In this document: one piece after another, positions 7,867 through 16,188 of the stretch
Position numbering within the stretch: position 1 is the stretch's first letter
Layout: each line of letters opens with the position of its first letter
Source of the DNA: Catalimonadaceae bacterium JC749
GTDB lineage: Bacteria > Bacteroidota > Bacteroidia > Cytophagales > Cyclobacteriaceae
Length of the DNA stretch: 35,742 nucleotides
Direction: 5' to 3'
Assembly: GCA_021730635.1 (NCBI GenBank)
Contig: JAJNNC010000024.1
Coordinates: 1-35,742, forward strand
Position numbers and translations under genes: made by a program
The notes under the pieces: model-generated
The model's input: only the letters and a program-made list of their open reading frames with translations
Database searches by the model: none
Told to the model about the DNA's origin: nothing

Positions 7867-10467
7867 TTATTGTTTAATTACCTTTAGCAACCTCACCGCC
7901 TGATCCTCTGAGACAATTTGCAGAACATACATTCCCGCAGGTATAAGAGCAGACGTACTTACCTGAATACTGCCTCTTACCCTAGAAACTTCCACAGGAT
8001 ATTGTTTTCCATCCAAGCCAAAAAGTCTCACTTCAGGAGCGTTGGCTTCTAAGGCTGTGTTGATAAACAACCGATCCTGGAAGGGGACAGGATATACCCT
8101 ATAATGATCGTTTAGAGGCATTATTGATTCTATATCCAATTTCTCCTGCCCTTTTTTATCTCCCTGCTTAGCCAGTCTGGCATTACTGTCATCAATAACG
8201 GTAAAGTGGATCTCTAGAGGAGTACCTGCCGCTCCTTGTTTGTTCTTTTCTGGATAAGGAATCGCTATCAAGGTATACTCTCCAGGAAGAAAAGCCTGAC
8301 CGAATATGTCATTGTCAGAATCACTAAATAAAGTATAGGGTTTGGTATTTTCAATACGGTTATAGTTTATGGGGCCTTTCAGTGCTACTTTTACACTACC
8401 CACAAAATCAGGCATGGTATGAATAAGAATCGTAAGTTCATTATGAAGTAACTCATCCAAATCAATCACAGCGTACTGTTGAATCTCTGCTATCTTTCCA
8501 TCTGTGACGGCATCATAGAGATCAAAGCCAGTGACCTGAGAATGATCTGTCTCATCACTGTTAATAATTGTGAAGTTGATTTCTAAAGGTGCACCTGCTA
8601 TACCACCTTTCTGCTTCTCTGGGTAGGGGGTAGCTATCAGCGTATAGGCTCCCGGTTTGAATTTCCGGCCGATATAATCTCTGCTATTATTATCAGTATT
8701 CAGTTTATCTCCGAAGAGAGCATAAGGCCAATTATTTTCTATACTCTCATGAGTAAAGGGACCTTTTAATCTAAAGGCCACACTGCCTACAACATAAGGC
8801 AAAGTATAGGCAGTTATATTTAGCTTTGTGCTGGGGAGCGTAGCCAGATCAATCACATCACCATCATTAAGGGGTACTATCTCTTGATCAGCATCAACAT
8901 ACACCAAGCCAAGTCCTTCAATTGAATGATCATACATTACTTGAAAAGAAATCGCTAATGCAGTACCTGCCTCACCACCAAGGTAAGGGGTAACCGCCAG
9001 CGTATAGGCTCCCGGTTTGAATTTCCGCCCGGTATAATCTCTACTATTATCATCAATATTTAGTTTATCTCCGAATAAGAAATAAGGGTATTGCTTTTCT
9101 ACCTGTGTATGTGAGAGGGGACCTGTTAGCTCCAGTATAACACTATCTAAGTGCACAGGTAAGGTATTGGCTTGAACAGTCAGGCGGGGATTGTCTAGTT
9201 GTAAGAGGTCGATAGTATCCCCATCCTGCAAAGGAAATAAAGATTGATGATAATCAGCATGGACCAAAGTAAGATTTTTGATGGATACCTCCTCATCAGT
9301 TGTTTCCCTGATTTTAACGATCCAGTAGTCACCAGAATCCTCTGTTCCTCTGTTATTGTCACTCTTATCTCCTGAAGCATTAGATTCAGAATACCCTGCT
9401 AGCAGATATCCTCCATCCGCTGCAGGAATCGCGCTTTGTAAATCATCTCCACCATCACCACCTATTGTTTTATCCCACAGCTTATTGCCGTTAGCATCTA
9501 TCTTGACGATCCAATAATCAGTTTCACCTTTACTATCTTCACTCTTATCCCCGGAAGCAGAAGAATTAGAAGGTCCCCCCAGCAGATAACCTCCATCTGC
9601 CGTAGAGATGGCACTTCTTGGACTTTCACTACCAATCCCGCCTAATGTTTTATCCCACAGTTTATTGCCATTAGCATCTATCTTAACAATCCAATAATCA
9701 GTTTCACCTTTGCTATCCTCACTCTTATCTCCTGAAGCATTAGATTCAGAATATCCTGCTAGCAGATACCCTCCATCCATAGTAGTGGTTACAGCCAAAA
9801 CCCTCTCTCCCTTACTACCTCCTAATGTTTTGTCCCACAGTTTATTTCCACTCTCATCTATCTTGACGATCCAATAATCCAACTCACCTCTGCTGTTTTC
9901 ACTTTTATCACCTGAAGCATCAGAATTAGAAGAGCCAGCCAACAGGTAACCTCCATCATCAGTAGGAATCGCGCTTTGTAATTCAACATCACTATCACTT
10001 CCAAAGATTTTATCCCACAGTTTATTTCCATCGGCATCTATTTTTACAATCCAGTAATCTACATCGTCACTATTCTCACTCTTATCTCCTGAAGCAGAGG
10101 AACTAGACATCCCCTCTAGCAGATACCCTCCATCCGCTGTAGGAATAGCGCTAATAAGATCATCAAAACTATCGCCTCCTATAGTTTTATCCCATTGTTT
10201 GTTACCGCTGGAATCAAGTTTAACAATCCAATAGTCATTTGAAGATATACCTTTATTTTCTTCACTTTTATCACCTTCAGCACCGGAATAAGAAGAACCT
10301 GCCACTAGATAGCCTTCATCGGCAGTAGGTACTACATCTGTAGGTGTGTCCCAAAAATCTCCCCCAAAGGTTTTATCCCATTGTACAGTTACTTGTGCCG
10401 TCGCAGAAAAAGTGCAAGCCAGCAAGCCACAGCTTACCAGCACTGCTAAGTTAAGTGTATATTTCAC
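7867..10467 (-). CDS. Large secreted repeat protein with type IX secretion sorting domain
   Basis: An 866-residue exported protein. Residues 1-25 form a signal peptide ending TATAQ-like (SATAQ). Residues 28-387 contain six units of about 60 residues, each opening WDKxxGG, continuing DGGYLLxG and SASGDKS, and closing DYWIVKID; this looks like a beta-propeller-type repeat. Residues about 397-760 contain three units of about 120 residues ending FKPGAYTLxATPY and (G)TxLxIxF, a beta-sandwich module common in Bacteroidota surface proteins. Residues about 785-866 are a type A T9SS C-terminal domain (YRVYPVPFQDRLFI, PAGMYVLQI, KVIKQ). It would be exported through the outer membrane by PorU-type machinery and anchored or released. 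A weak -7 match lies at 10556-10563. Ligand unknown. Confidence 0.88.
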   Translation of the reverse strand: MKYTLNLAVLVSCGLLACTFSATAQVTVQWDKTFGGDFWDTPTDVVPTADEGYLVAGSSYSGAEGDKSEENKGISSNDYWIVKLDSSGNKQWDKTIGGDSFDDLISAIPTADGGYLLEGMSSSSASGDKSENSDDVDYWIVKIDADGNKLWDKIFGSDSDVELQSAIPTDDGGYLLAGSSNSDASGDKSENSRGELDYWIVKIDESGNKLWDKTLGGSKGERVLAVTTTMDGGYLLAGYSESNASGDKSEDSKGETDYWIVKIDANGNKLWDKTLGGIGSESPRSAISTADGGYLLGGPSNSSASGDKSEDSKGETDYWIVKIDANGNKLWDKTIGGDGGDDLQSAIPAADGGYLLAGYSESNASGDKSDNNRGTEDSGDYWIVKIRETTDEEVSIKNLTLVHADYHQSLFPLQDGDTIDLLQLDNPRLTVQANTLPVHLDSVILELTGPLSHTQVEKQYPYFLFGDKLNIDDNSRDYTGRKFKPGAYTLAVTPYLGGEAGTALAISFQVMYDHSIEGLGLVYVDADQEIVPLNDGDVIDLATLPSTKLNITAYTLPYVVGSVAFRLKGPFTHESIENNWPYALFGDKLNTDNNSRDYIGRKFKPGAYTLIATPYPEKQKGGIAGAPLEINFTIINSDETDHSQVTGFDLYDAVTDGKIAEIQQYAVIDLDELLHNELTILIHTMPDFVGSVKVALKGPINYNRIENTKPYTLFSDSDNDIFGQAFLPGEYTLIAIPYPEKNKQGAAGTPLEIHFTVIDDSNARLAKQGDKKGQEKLDIESIMPLNDHYRVYPVPFQDRLFINTALEANAPEVRLFGLDGKQYPVEVSRVRGSIQVSTSALIPAGMYVLQIVSEDQAVRLLKVIKQ
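8188..9279 (-). repeat. Three tandem coding repeats of about 120 codons
   Basis: Residues about 397-760 of the T9SS-sorted protein. The first two units are the closest: both contain LFGDKLN, DNNSRDY or DDNSRDY, and GRKFKPGAYTL, and long identical DNA strings are visible around 8655-8730 and 9015-9080. The third unit is more diverged. Confidence 0.75.
9307..10386 (-). repeat. Six tandem coding repeats of about 180 bp
   Basis: Residues 28-387 of the T9SS-sorted protein, with unit starts at Trp30, Trp92, Trp151, Trp211, Trp271 and Trp331. Units four to six share nearly identical blocks at DNA level, which suggests recent duplication or gene conversion. Such arrays can change copy number between strains. 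Confidence 0.8.
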
Positions 10468-10980
10468 GTTCGTTTTTATTTATATAATGATGATAAAAAA
10501 GTATTTACGGAACCTAGCATTATGGAAAGATGAGCCCTTACTTTCTATAAATGCACAAAAATATGGCTATGCTACGGAGGTTGATACCTATAAAAAAATT
10601 AGGCATCAACAAGCAGCATAATGCTCCTTTCTCTCACAAAAAAATAGAATCAGAAGTCGATCAGGATAGGTAATAATTTTCAACTGAATATTGATAAAAC
10701 ACTAAAGTTTTACAAGAGGTTACAGAAAAAAATTTCAATATAGAAAACGTTAGTAGTTGCTATTCAGATAACCTTTTTCAATAATGAATGATAAAAATGA
10801 GACCAGATCTTTGCCAGGGTTTTTACACAAACTTTCAACCCTAAAGACGTTATAAAATCTGGTAATTTTGCGTTTGGCAATGGGTTAAATGTCTGTTAAA
10901 ATTGAACAGTAATTAACCTGAGTATTAATACCACGCTTTCCGTGAAGAGGATAGCAATTCATCTTTTAGTTTTGCACTAC
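10468..10980. other. Chromosomal flank, formerly downstream of mnmE
   Basis: About 510 bases with no supported gene. It lies between the start of the T9SS-sorted protein gene (10467) and the left attachment repeat (10981). On my reading this DNA followed mnmE directly before the element inserted. A possible minus-strand -7 box TATTTTTG is at 10556-10563, 89 bases before the ATG at 10467, without a clear -33 partner. Confidence 0.5.
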
Positions 10981-10998
10981 TTATTTCCCGATACAAAA
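10981..10998 (+). repeat. Left attachment repeat (attL), remnant of the old mnmE end
   Basis: TTATTTCCCGATACAAAA matches TTACTTTCCGATACAAAA at 21931-21948 in 16 of 18 positions, with an identical 11-base core CCGATACAAAA (10988-10998). Read on the minus strand it still encodes FCIGK and a TAA stop. The two differences lie outside the core, on the side that comes from the chromosome at this junction. Confidence 0.85.
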
Positions 10999-11236
10999 AG
11001 TAATTATAAGCAATAACTCACTGAAAATTAGCTATTTACTCCCATAATAGATTTATTCAGGTACAAATAAGAGCCAAAACAGAATTAATTATAATAATTT
11101 CCCTCTTTCATTCTATAATTTTCTTTTATAGTTTTAAAAACATTACTTTAATTTATAAGCTAGCTGAAATTTTATTTTTTATTCGTAAGAATAGCCTCTA
11201 TTGAGATATATCTTTACAGTTTAACATAATTTATTT
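10999..11236. other. Left inner end of the element
   Basis: About 240 very A+T-rich bases between attL and the first cargo gene. It contains one AGGTACAAAT at 11059-11068, about 70 bases inside the repeat, in the same orientation as the cluster at the other end. That is a candidate integrase arm site. I could not find a convincing promoter for the cargo operon. Confidence 0.45.
11059..11068 (+). promoter_or_regulatory. Candidate integrase arm-type site, left end
   Basis: AGGTACAAAT here is identical to the copy at 21771-21780 and similar to three more copies at 21791-21821. Lambda-type integrases bind short arm sites on both sides of the core, so matching repeats inside both ends are expected. 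A single 10-base match could be chance. Confidence 0.35.
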
Positions 11237-12307
11237 ATGGAATTAGAAAAACTACTTTCATCTATACAAGAAAGAATACCATACAATCAATTTAGAGCTT
11301 TATTGAAAAAAGTTGAATTGCCACCCAGTAATGGATGGGATAATACTTTTAAAAAAATAAGACAGGAAGTTGAAAGTGAAGCTGAAAATATTGAAGAAAA
11401 AATTGAGAAATTGTTATTAGCTTATCGTGAACATTTGCTAGTAGGTGAGAAGGCAGTTAAATTTTTTAAGATTAAACCTTCACTTATTCAGAGTTTATTA
11501 AATCAGGCAGAAGGGTTGAAATATGATGAGTGTCCATTTACTCAGGCGTTTCCGTTTTTTTTAGATGATGAAAATTCTAATAATGTACATCCATCCAACT
11601 TATATTTTATTAAAAAACTTAAACATACTAATGGATTAGCTTTAATTTTTTTCTCCAAAAAATACTTTCAAGAAAAGCAATCATTAGATGTAAGCACAAT
11701 CAACGACTCTCTAACAAGAGAATATTTTGATCAATTTCAAGAAGTTTATGGGTTAAAGCAAAATATAAAGCAATTCGCAGATATTGTTTTTATCAATAAA
11801 AAAGAAAATTTAGTAGAATATAGGTTAGATATAAGAAACTTTTCACGTGATGAGCGAAAAAAAGGGTTTGGCTTAATTCATAAAAAGTTTGTTAATCTTT
11901 TCCCATCAATTGATTTTTCAGAGCGAACATTCAGCGCATTGAATTTTTACCCTTTGCTGAATAAATTTTATGAATCTAGTGAGGGAAGAGTGTGTGAGCT
12001 GGGTTTTACAACTGATGAAGGCGCAATAAAAAAAGATAGAATGAGATTCAAGAATACTGACTTAAGATATGAAACCTTTCATCATGCAGGTAGAAAAGCA
12101 GTTACCTTAATAACACCATACAAAATTGGTGTGGTTTGGGAAAAGGAAAACTATGTTGACGAGAATATAGAATTAATCATTCCAGGAACAATTAGTTTAT
12201 TGACTCAAAGTCAGTTTCCGGTTATTGATGAGGTTATTTTAACGGGTTGTATGAATCTAAATGATTGTGAAAACGTTAAAAATAAGATCTTAAGGTTTCT
12301 AAGATAA
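11237..12307 (+). CDS. Unknown protein, first gene of the cargo operon
   Basis: A 356-residue soluble protein with no signal peptide or membrane segment. I do not recognise a family. Residues about 35-75 are rich in Glu and Lys and look helical or coiled (IRQEVESEAENIEEKIEKLL). The C-terminal part (about 230-356) looks like alternating beta strands and ends with a short helix. It is the first gene of a plus-strand trio; the next gene starts about 30 bases after its stop. Its A+T content fits the element and not the chromosome. Because the operon ends in a nuclease-like protein, a sensor or effector role in defence is a guess from context only. Confidence 0.7.
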   Translation: MELEKLLSSIQERIPYNQFRALLKKVELPPSNGWDNTFKKIRQEVESEAENIEEKIEKLLLAYREHLLVGEKAVKFFKIKPSLIQSLLNQAEGLKYDECPFTQAFPFFLDDENSNNVHPSNLYFIKKLKHTNGLALIFFSKKYFQEKQSLDVSTINDSLTREYFDQFQEVYGLKQNIKQFADIVFINKKENLVEYRLDIRNFSRDERKKGFGLIHKKFVNLFPSIDFSERTFSALNFYPLLNKFYESSEGRVCELGFTTDEGAIKKDRMRFKNTDLRYETFHHAGRKAVTLITPYKIGVVWEKENYVDENIELIIPGTISLLTQSQFPVIDEVILTGCMNLNDCENVKNKILRFLR

Positions 12308-12341
12308 TTGCTTATTTAAAAACCTATTTGTAAATTTAGTG

Positions 12342-12773
12342 ATGAACTTGGATGAACTATTGGAAATTATTCGTGAAGACTGGAAGGATTTCCCGGTTCA
12401 TAAGAGTGTTTGTCAAGCTATCTCAACTTACATCTATAATAACTCCCACAAGCTTAATCATATTTCATTTGCAAGTATCAAGGTTCTATTAGAAGAAGAT
12501 CCCATCAACGATAACCCATCCAGTGATTTAATAATTCTTGAAGCTATTCAATATTTATCTGGTTCCCGTGCAAATGTTTTAGATATCAAATTTGAATTTT
12601 ACGATGGGAACGACTTTTATCAGCTTGATAAGAAAGATGTTGCAGAGGCGGAAAATACTAAAGAATTTTTTCACCCTATAAACGGCAATAATATTGAAGA
12701 TTTCAGCGAAAAAATCTTTATGTATTTTGTTCCTAGTAAGCATCTAATATCTACTCTTCATGAGTCAGCCTGA
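12342..12773 (+). CDS. Small unknown protein, second gene of the cargo operon
   Basis: A 143-residue acidic protein, counted from ATG at 12342; a GTG immediately before it (12339) is an alternative start. Residues 1-60 look helical (LDELLEIIREDWKDF, SVCQAISTYIY), and the rest is mixed, with EFYDGNDFYQLDKKDV. I recognise no family and see no catalytic motif or membrane segment. Its last 14 bases overlap the next gene, so the two are probably translationally coupled, and their products may work as a complex. Confidence 0.7.
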   Translation: MNLDELLEIIREDWKDFPVHKSVCQAISTYIYNNSHKLNHISFASIKVLLEEDPINDNPSSDLIILEAIQYLSGSRANVLDIKFEFYDGNDFYQLDKKDVAEAENTKEFFHPINGNNIEDFSEKIFMYFVPSKHLISTLHESA

Positions 12774-13425
12774 TTTAAGTGATTTAAGTTTAGCACAAAT
12801 AAAATTAATTTGCAGATTTAATCCCAGAGTTAAGAATATGTTATCTCGAGAATTAGTAGATAACTATTCTGATTTTGTGGCTCAACTATATTTAGATATT
12901 GACCAAAGCATTATTAAGATTGAGGATGGTAGGCACTTGCAGCAAGACTCAGGAGAAGACTTACTAACCGTTCAAATTGTAAATATGCTAAATCTAATAG
13001 GTTATAATGCAAGCCATGATAAAGAAAAGGGAGGCCATGTAGATTTAGTTGTTGAGAAAGATGAATTTACTTGGCTAGGAGAGGCAAAAATATTTGGAGG
13101 CACTAACACTTACTTATGGGAAGGTATCTTGCAACTTACAACCCGATATGCAACTGGTCGACCTAATGCGAATTGTGGAGGTTTGGTAGTTTACATATTT
13201 GATGAAGATGCTAAATCAATTATGGACAATTGGGCTACTTATATTTCAAATAAAGAAGACTTAGAAGATTATAAAGGCAGTAAATGTCCAAAGAATCCAT
13301 TGGCCTTTTTCTCACAGTTTAAAAATAAAGTATCAGGACTAGAATATAAAGTTCGGCACATTCCTGTATTATTACATTTTAATCCACAAGATAAAAGTGG
13401 ACGGAGAAGAAATAAGACGAAATGA
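12760..13425 (+). CDS. PD-(D/E)XK nuclease-like protein, third gene of the cargo operon
   Basis: A 221-residue protein with the signature of a restriction-like nuclease core. A helix with Glu66 (SGEDLLTVQIVNMLNLIGY) is followed by HVDLVVE with Asp95 and LGEAKIF with Glu108 and Lys110, giving E-D-ExK in the right order, and then LQLTTRY with Gln125 in the position of the QxxxY-type motif. The family uses Mg2+ to cleave DNA or RNA. The N-terminal 60 residues are helical and unassigned. It overlaps the previous gene by 14 bases and ends about 50 bases before a convergent gene. I infer a defence or anti-competitor nuclease; the target is unknown. Confidence 0.75.
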   Translation: MSQPDLSDLSLAQIKLICRFNPRVKNMLSRELVDNYSDFVAQLYLDIDQSIIKIEDGRHLQQDSGEDLLTVQIVNMLNLIGYNASHDKEKGGHVDLVVEKDEFTWLGEAKIFGGTNTYLWEGILQLTTRYATGRPNANCGGLVVYIFDEDAKSIMDNWATYISNKEDLEDYKGSKCPKNPLAFFSQFKNKVSGLEYKVRHIPVLLHFNPQDKSGRRRNKTK

Positions 13426-13457
13426 GTGAAGTTTTTAGATCTATTATAGCGGGAAAG

Positions 13458-13480
13458 AGCCTTATTCTAAAGGTTTTGTT
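13458..13480 (+). terminator. Weak possible terminator after the cargo operon
   Basis: AGCCTT at 13458-13463 can pair with AAGGTT at 13470-13475 (one G-U pair) and is followed by TTGTT. It lies between two convergent genes, where a terminator is expected, but the stem is short. Confidence 0.3.
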
Positions 13481-14066
13481 AAACAAGATAAAGATTCTCT
13501 ATTTCTTCTAGCGAAAACTGTTCACTTTGCCGGATTTTTTCCATTATTCTTAAGTATCGTTTGGTAGGTTTTCCTGCATAGTGGGTTTTAAAATATCTGC
13601 TGTATAATTGTTCATACAGCTTTTCATTTCCCAAAGCTTTTTCAAATGTTTTGAACAGTACTCTGTTTTTGTGAGAATAAGTTTGTTTCTCATACATACA
13701 CCCTCTAAAAGCTTCTCGGTGCAAAAACTTTTCACCAACTGAATATAGTTTACGGCAACGCTTGCCGGTATGAGGGCAAAGAAAGTACCACACAGCACCC
13801 TTGCCTAAATTTGAAGGAATGCAAACCAGAGGTACTTTATAGTTTACAGGTTTATTCTGGCATTTGTAATCCAGTTCAAGGTAGGGATTTTCAAGTTTTG
13901 TATTGGTAGCAATGGAAATACTAGCTCTTGTATTTCCATTCCTGCTCCAGGTAATTGTACCACTTTTATATTGATTCGGTTTGAGGTAACCCCATTCTTT
14001 AAGTTTGGAAAGATGAATTTGTAAAACCTCATCGTATAAAGTGGGAAAGGTTGGAAAACGTGGCAT
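13479..14066 (-). CDS. Unknown protein with Cys-rich motif, last gene of the backbone operon
   Basis: A 195-residue protein. The middle holds WYFLCPHTGKRCRKLY, a one-sided Cys pair with basic residues that is common in small hypothetical proteins of mobile elements and resembles half of a zinc ribbon; GCMYEKQ follows with another Cys. The C-terminus is basic and helical. No family assigned. It starts 27 bases after the upstream gene's stop, so it is the last of the element's long minus-strand operon. It converges on the cargo operon. A role in DNA handling is possible but not shown. Confidence 0.7.
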   Translation of the reverse strand: MPRFPTFPTLYDEVLQIHLSKLKEWGYLKPNQYKSGTITWSRNGNTRASISIATNTKLENPYLELDYKCQNKPVNYKVPLVCIPSNLGKGAVWYFLCPHTGKRCRKLYSVGEKFLHREAFRGCMYEKQTYSHKNRVLFKTFEKALGNEKLYEQLYSRYFKTHYAGKPTKRYLRIMEKIRQSEQFSLEEIENLYLV

Positions 14067-14093
14067 ATTTTTTTCTGAATGAAACCTAAATTA

Positions 14094-14690
14094 TTAAGGA
14101 AGATTGCCTAAAAACTCCGAAAAGTTGAACCCGCTTGCTGAAGATTTATCTTTCTCACAACTTACAGACTCAGTCTTTGGTAAAACATAAGGCATTAACT
14201 TTATGAGAAAATTTACCCTTTGTGCAGGTGGCATTTCCTTTATTGTTTCAGGAAACCGTTCTATTTCCTTTTGCATCAAATCTTTTAAAATTTCTCGTAT
14301 TCCTTTTTGTACCGGCTTCTTTTTCTCAATAACTTCTTTCAGGTTTTCAATCTGAGATTTTAATAATTTCCTGATTTCCGAAATATCACCTTTCTCAAAC
14401 TCCGAATCTTTTACATACTTATAAACCCACTGGCTAACGAATAGCTTCTGCATGTCATTTAATTTTTCTCTCTCTAATTCTTGGAGAAACAATTGAATAG
14501 CTTTTAGTGGTGTCTCAAAGTGATCAGTAAAAATGTCAACTGCCTTACTGAAAAGTTCTAGTGGTTGTTCCGGATTATCAAACAGCCCTTGCTGTAATAC
14601 TTCACATACCATACTAAAGGCATACCCATTCCAATGTTCGTTTTCTGTTTTAAAATAGCTTTCTATGGATTCAATCTCTTTTGTTTTCAT
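14094..14690 (-). CDS. Unknown helical protein in the replication operon
   Basis: A 198-residue, largely helical charged protein without membrane segments. The stretch at about 105-150 is rich in Lys and Glu (IENLKEVIEKKKPVQKG). I recognise no family. Only one base separates its start from the stop of the DUF6371 gene, so the two are surely co-transcribed and probably translationally coupled. Position right after a primase-like gene suggests an accessory replication or regulatory role, which is inference. Confidence 0.68.
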   Translation of the reverse strand: MKTKEIESIESYFKTENEHWNGYAFSMVCEVLQQGLFDNPEQPLELFSKAVDIFTDHFETPLKAIQLFLQELEREKLNDMQKLFVSQWVYKYVKDSEFEKGDISEIRKLLKSQIENLKEVIEKKKPVQKGIREILKDLMQKEIERFPETIKEMPPAQRVNFLIKLMPYVLPKTESVSCEKDKSSASGFNFSEFLGNLP

Positions 14691-14691
14691 A

Positions 14692-16086
14692 TCAGTATGA
14701 TTTAGTGTTTAATACTTGTCTTAATTCCTGTAATCGGCTAAGGTATGGTAAGAAAGCCTGTTTGCCATTATTGGCTTTAACAGTGGCAAAGTGATTTTCA
14801 ACGAATAAAGAAACATTGCTTATCCTGTTACTCTGACTTAATGTTATAGGTATATTTGGCAGTGATGTATTGGCAAAGTATGAATCTAGTTCGGCAATTT
14901 CCCTGCTCCAACATTCAGGTTTTATCAGGTTATTACTATTCTCAATATGAGATTTTATAAGGTTTTCTTCTTCCTGAATATCAAGTTTTATCAAGTCCTG
15001 AACACTAAGTTTCGCTAAGTTTTGAGGTTCAATAAATCGCTTATAATCAAGCTTTACTAAGTAATCAGCCAAATCTACTCCCCGCTTTTTTTCTTCTTCT
15101 GTTGCTTTACATTCCAGAAGATCGGAAACAGTAAATTTAAAAAGGTACTTTTTTGCAGTATTTGTCCATTTTTCAAATACCGTTTCTTTACCCTCTTTTG
15201 GTTTTGAAGCATCAGGAAATAAAAAAACGTGTCGCCCACTATCATTTAAAGTCTCACATTTTTCTTTATTTAAACCCTCCGCACCACCTGTTGCCAACGA
15301 AATAAATTGAGGAAAATAAACGCTTGCAATGACAGTTGTTTTCTCACTTTCAAATAAAAGAATTGATTTTTTATCATTCCCATTTGTTTTATCCTGTAAC
15401 AAATGTTCACCGAATAAACATTGCTTCAAATGATACTGCTCCTGATCAAAATAAGCCCCTTTCATGGCTTTGTGTGTCCAGGCAATATGATTGTTAGGTT
15501 CTTTCACTCTTTTGCCTGTAGCAGGGTTATAAAGCATTATTTTGCCTGCTCGTATTTTGCCATGAGTGTCAATTTGCCAAAAGACTGTAGCTGCCTCCCA
15601 ATGCTTTGATGTACCTATAAAATAACGGCCTACTAATTGGTTTTTTACCTCAACACCAAATAGACTTTTAAGATACGTTACAAAATGATTCTTTTCATGG
15701 CTTTTCAAACTCCCTTTGAATATATCAATTGGGATAAAAGAAACTGGTTGTGGTTGAACTGTTTCTGTATCTGAACTGAAGTTTTCTGTAGTAGTTCTAT
15801 TATCTTTTTTGTTTTGAGTGTTAAGTTTTGTTAAGGTCTGATAGCTCATTTTCTGACTGTAATAATCATCACCTAAAGAGCTTTTATTATCCTCAAAATA
15901 TTCCTTTGGCGTATAATGATAACCACAGTTATTTATTCGTTCACATCTCCCAACATCAGGCGATAAATGTTCGCCTGTTTCCGTATCTATGTATCTACTG
16001 AATACTTTACTTCTATTACATTGTGGGCAGTTGTACCGGGTATTCATCCCCTCATACGGTTTTAGTATGTATCTGTAATGACTCAT
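14692..16086 (-). CDS. DUF6371-type primase/Toprim-like protein
   Basis: Close in layout to DUF6371 proteins of Bacteroidota mobile elements. An N-terminal zinc finger has CPQC, then GRC and CGYHYTP (four Cys at 20, 23, 48 and 54 from Met at 16086), like the CHC2 finger of DnaG primases. A later region has LLFESEKTTVIA and VFLFPDASKP, resembling the Glu and Asp motifs of a Toprim fold. It probably primes replication of the excised element together with the upstream ATPase. I choose ATG at 16084-16086, because family members start close to the HYRYxLKPY motif and the alternative ATG (16108-16110) lies inside a dyad repeat; the alternative adds eight residues. Confidence 0.78.
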   Translation of the reverse strand: MSHYRYILKPYEGMNTRYNCPQCNRSKVFSRYIDTETGEHLSPDVGRCERINNCGYHYTPKEYFEDNKSSLGDDYYSQKMSYQTLTKLNTQNKKDNRTTTENFSSDTETVQPQPVSFIPIDIFKGSLKSHEKNHFVTYLKSLFGVEVKNQLVGRYFIGTSKHWEAATVFWQIDTHGKIRAGKIMLYNPATGKRVKEPNNHIAWTHKAMKGAYFDQEQYHLKQCLFGEHLLQDKTNGNDKKSILLFESEKTTVIASVYFPQFISLATGGAEGLNKEKCETLNDSGRHVFLFPDASKPKEGKETVFEKWTNTAKKYLFKFTVSDLLECKATEEEKKRGVDLADYLVKLDYKRFIEPQNLAKLSVQDLIKLDIQEEENLIKSHIENSNNLIKPECWSREIAELDSYFANTSLPNIPITLSQSNRISNVSLFVENHFATVKANNGKQAFLPYLSRLQELRQVLNTKSY

Positions 16087-16101
16087 AATTTCAAATTTTG
16101 C

Positions 16102-16153
16102 TCGTACCATTCGTACCGGTCGTACAGGTGTACGAGAGGTACGAGGCGTACGA
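16102..16153. repeat. 52-bp dyad of six TCGTAC half-sites in 9-bp register
   Basis: TCGTAC occurs at 16102-16107, 16111-16116 and 16120-16125, and its complement GTACGA at 16130-16135, 16139-16144 and 16148-16153. Each arm has an exact 9-base period and all three pairs share one centre, 16127.5. It sits in the 78-base gap between the RepA-like gene and the DUF6371 gene. It may be an iteron-like origin, an operator, or an RNA hairpin controlling the downstream gene. Confidence 0.85.
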
Positions 16154-16188
16154 ATTTACTTGGTACTTCTTTCTTCAAACTTCTTTAT

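Noticed and set aside
9307-10386. Regularly spaced repeats that could suggest a CRISPR array
   Set aside because: The period is about 180 bp, the whole stretch is one reading frame, and the repeat translates to a conserved protein unit.
10346-10621. Plus-strand open frame of 91 codons
   Set aside because: It lies mostly antisense to the signal peptide of the T9SS-sorted protein and its translation has no sensible composition or motif.
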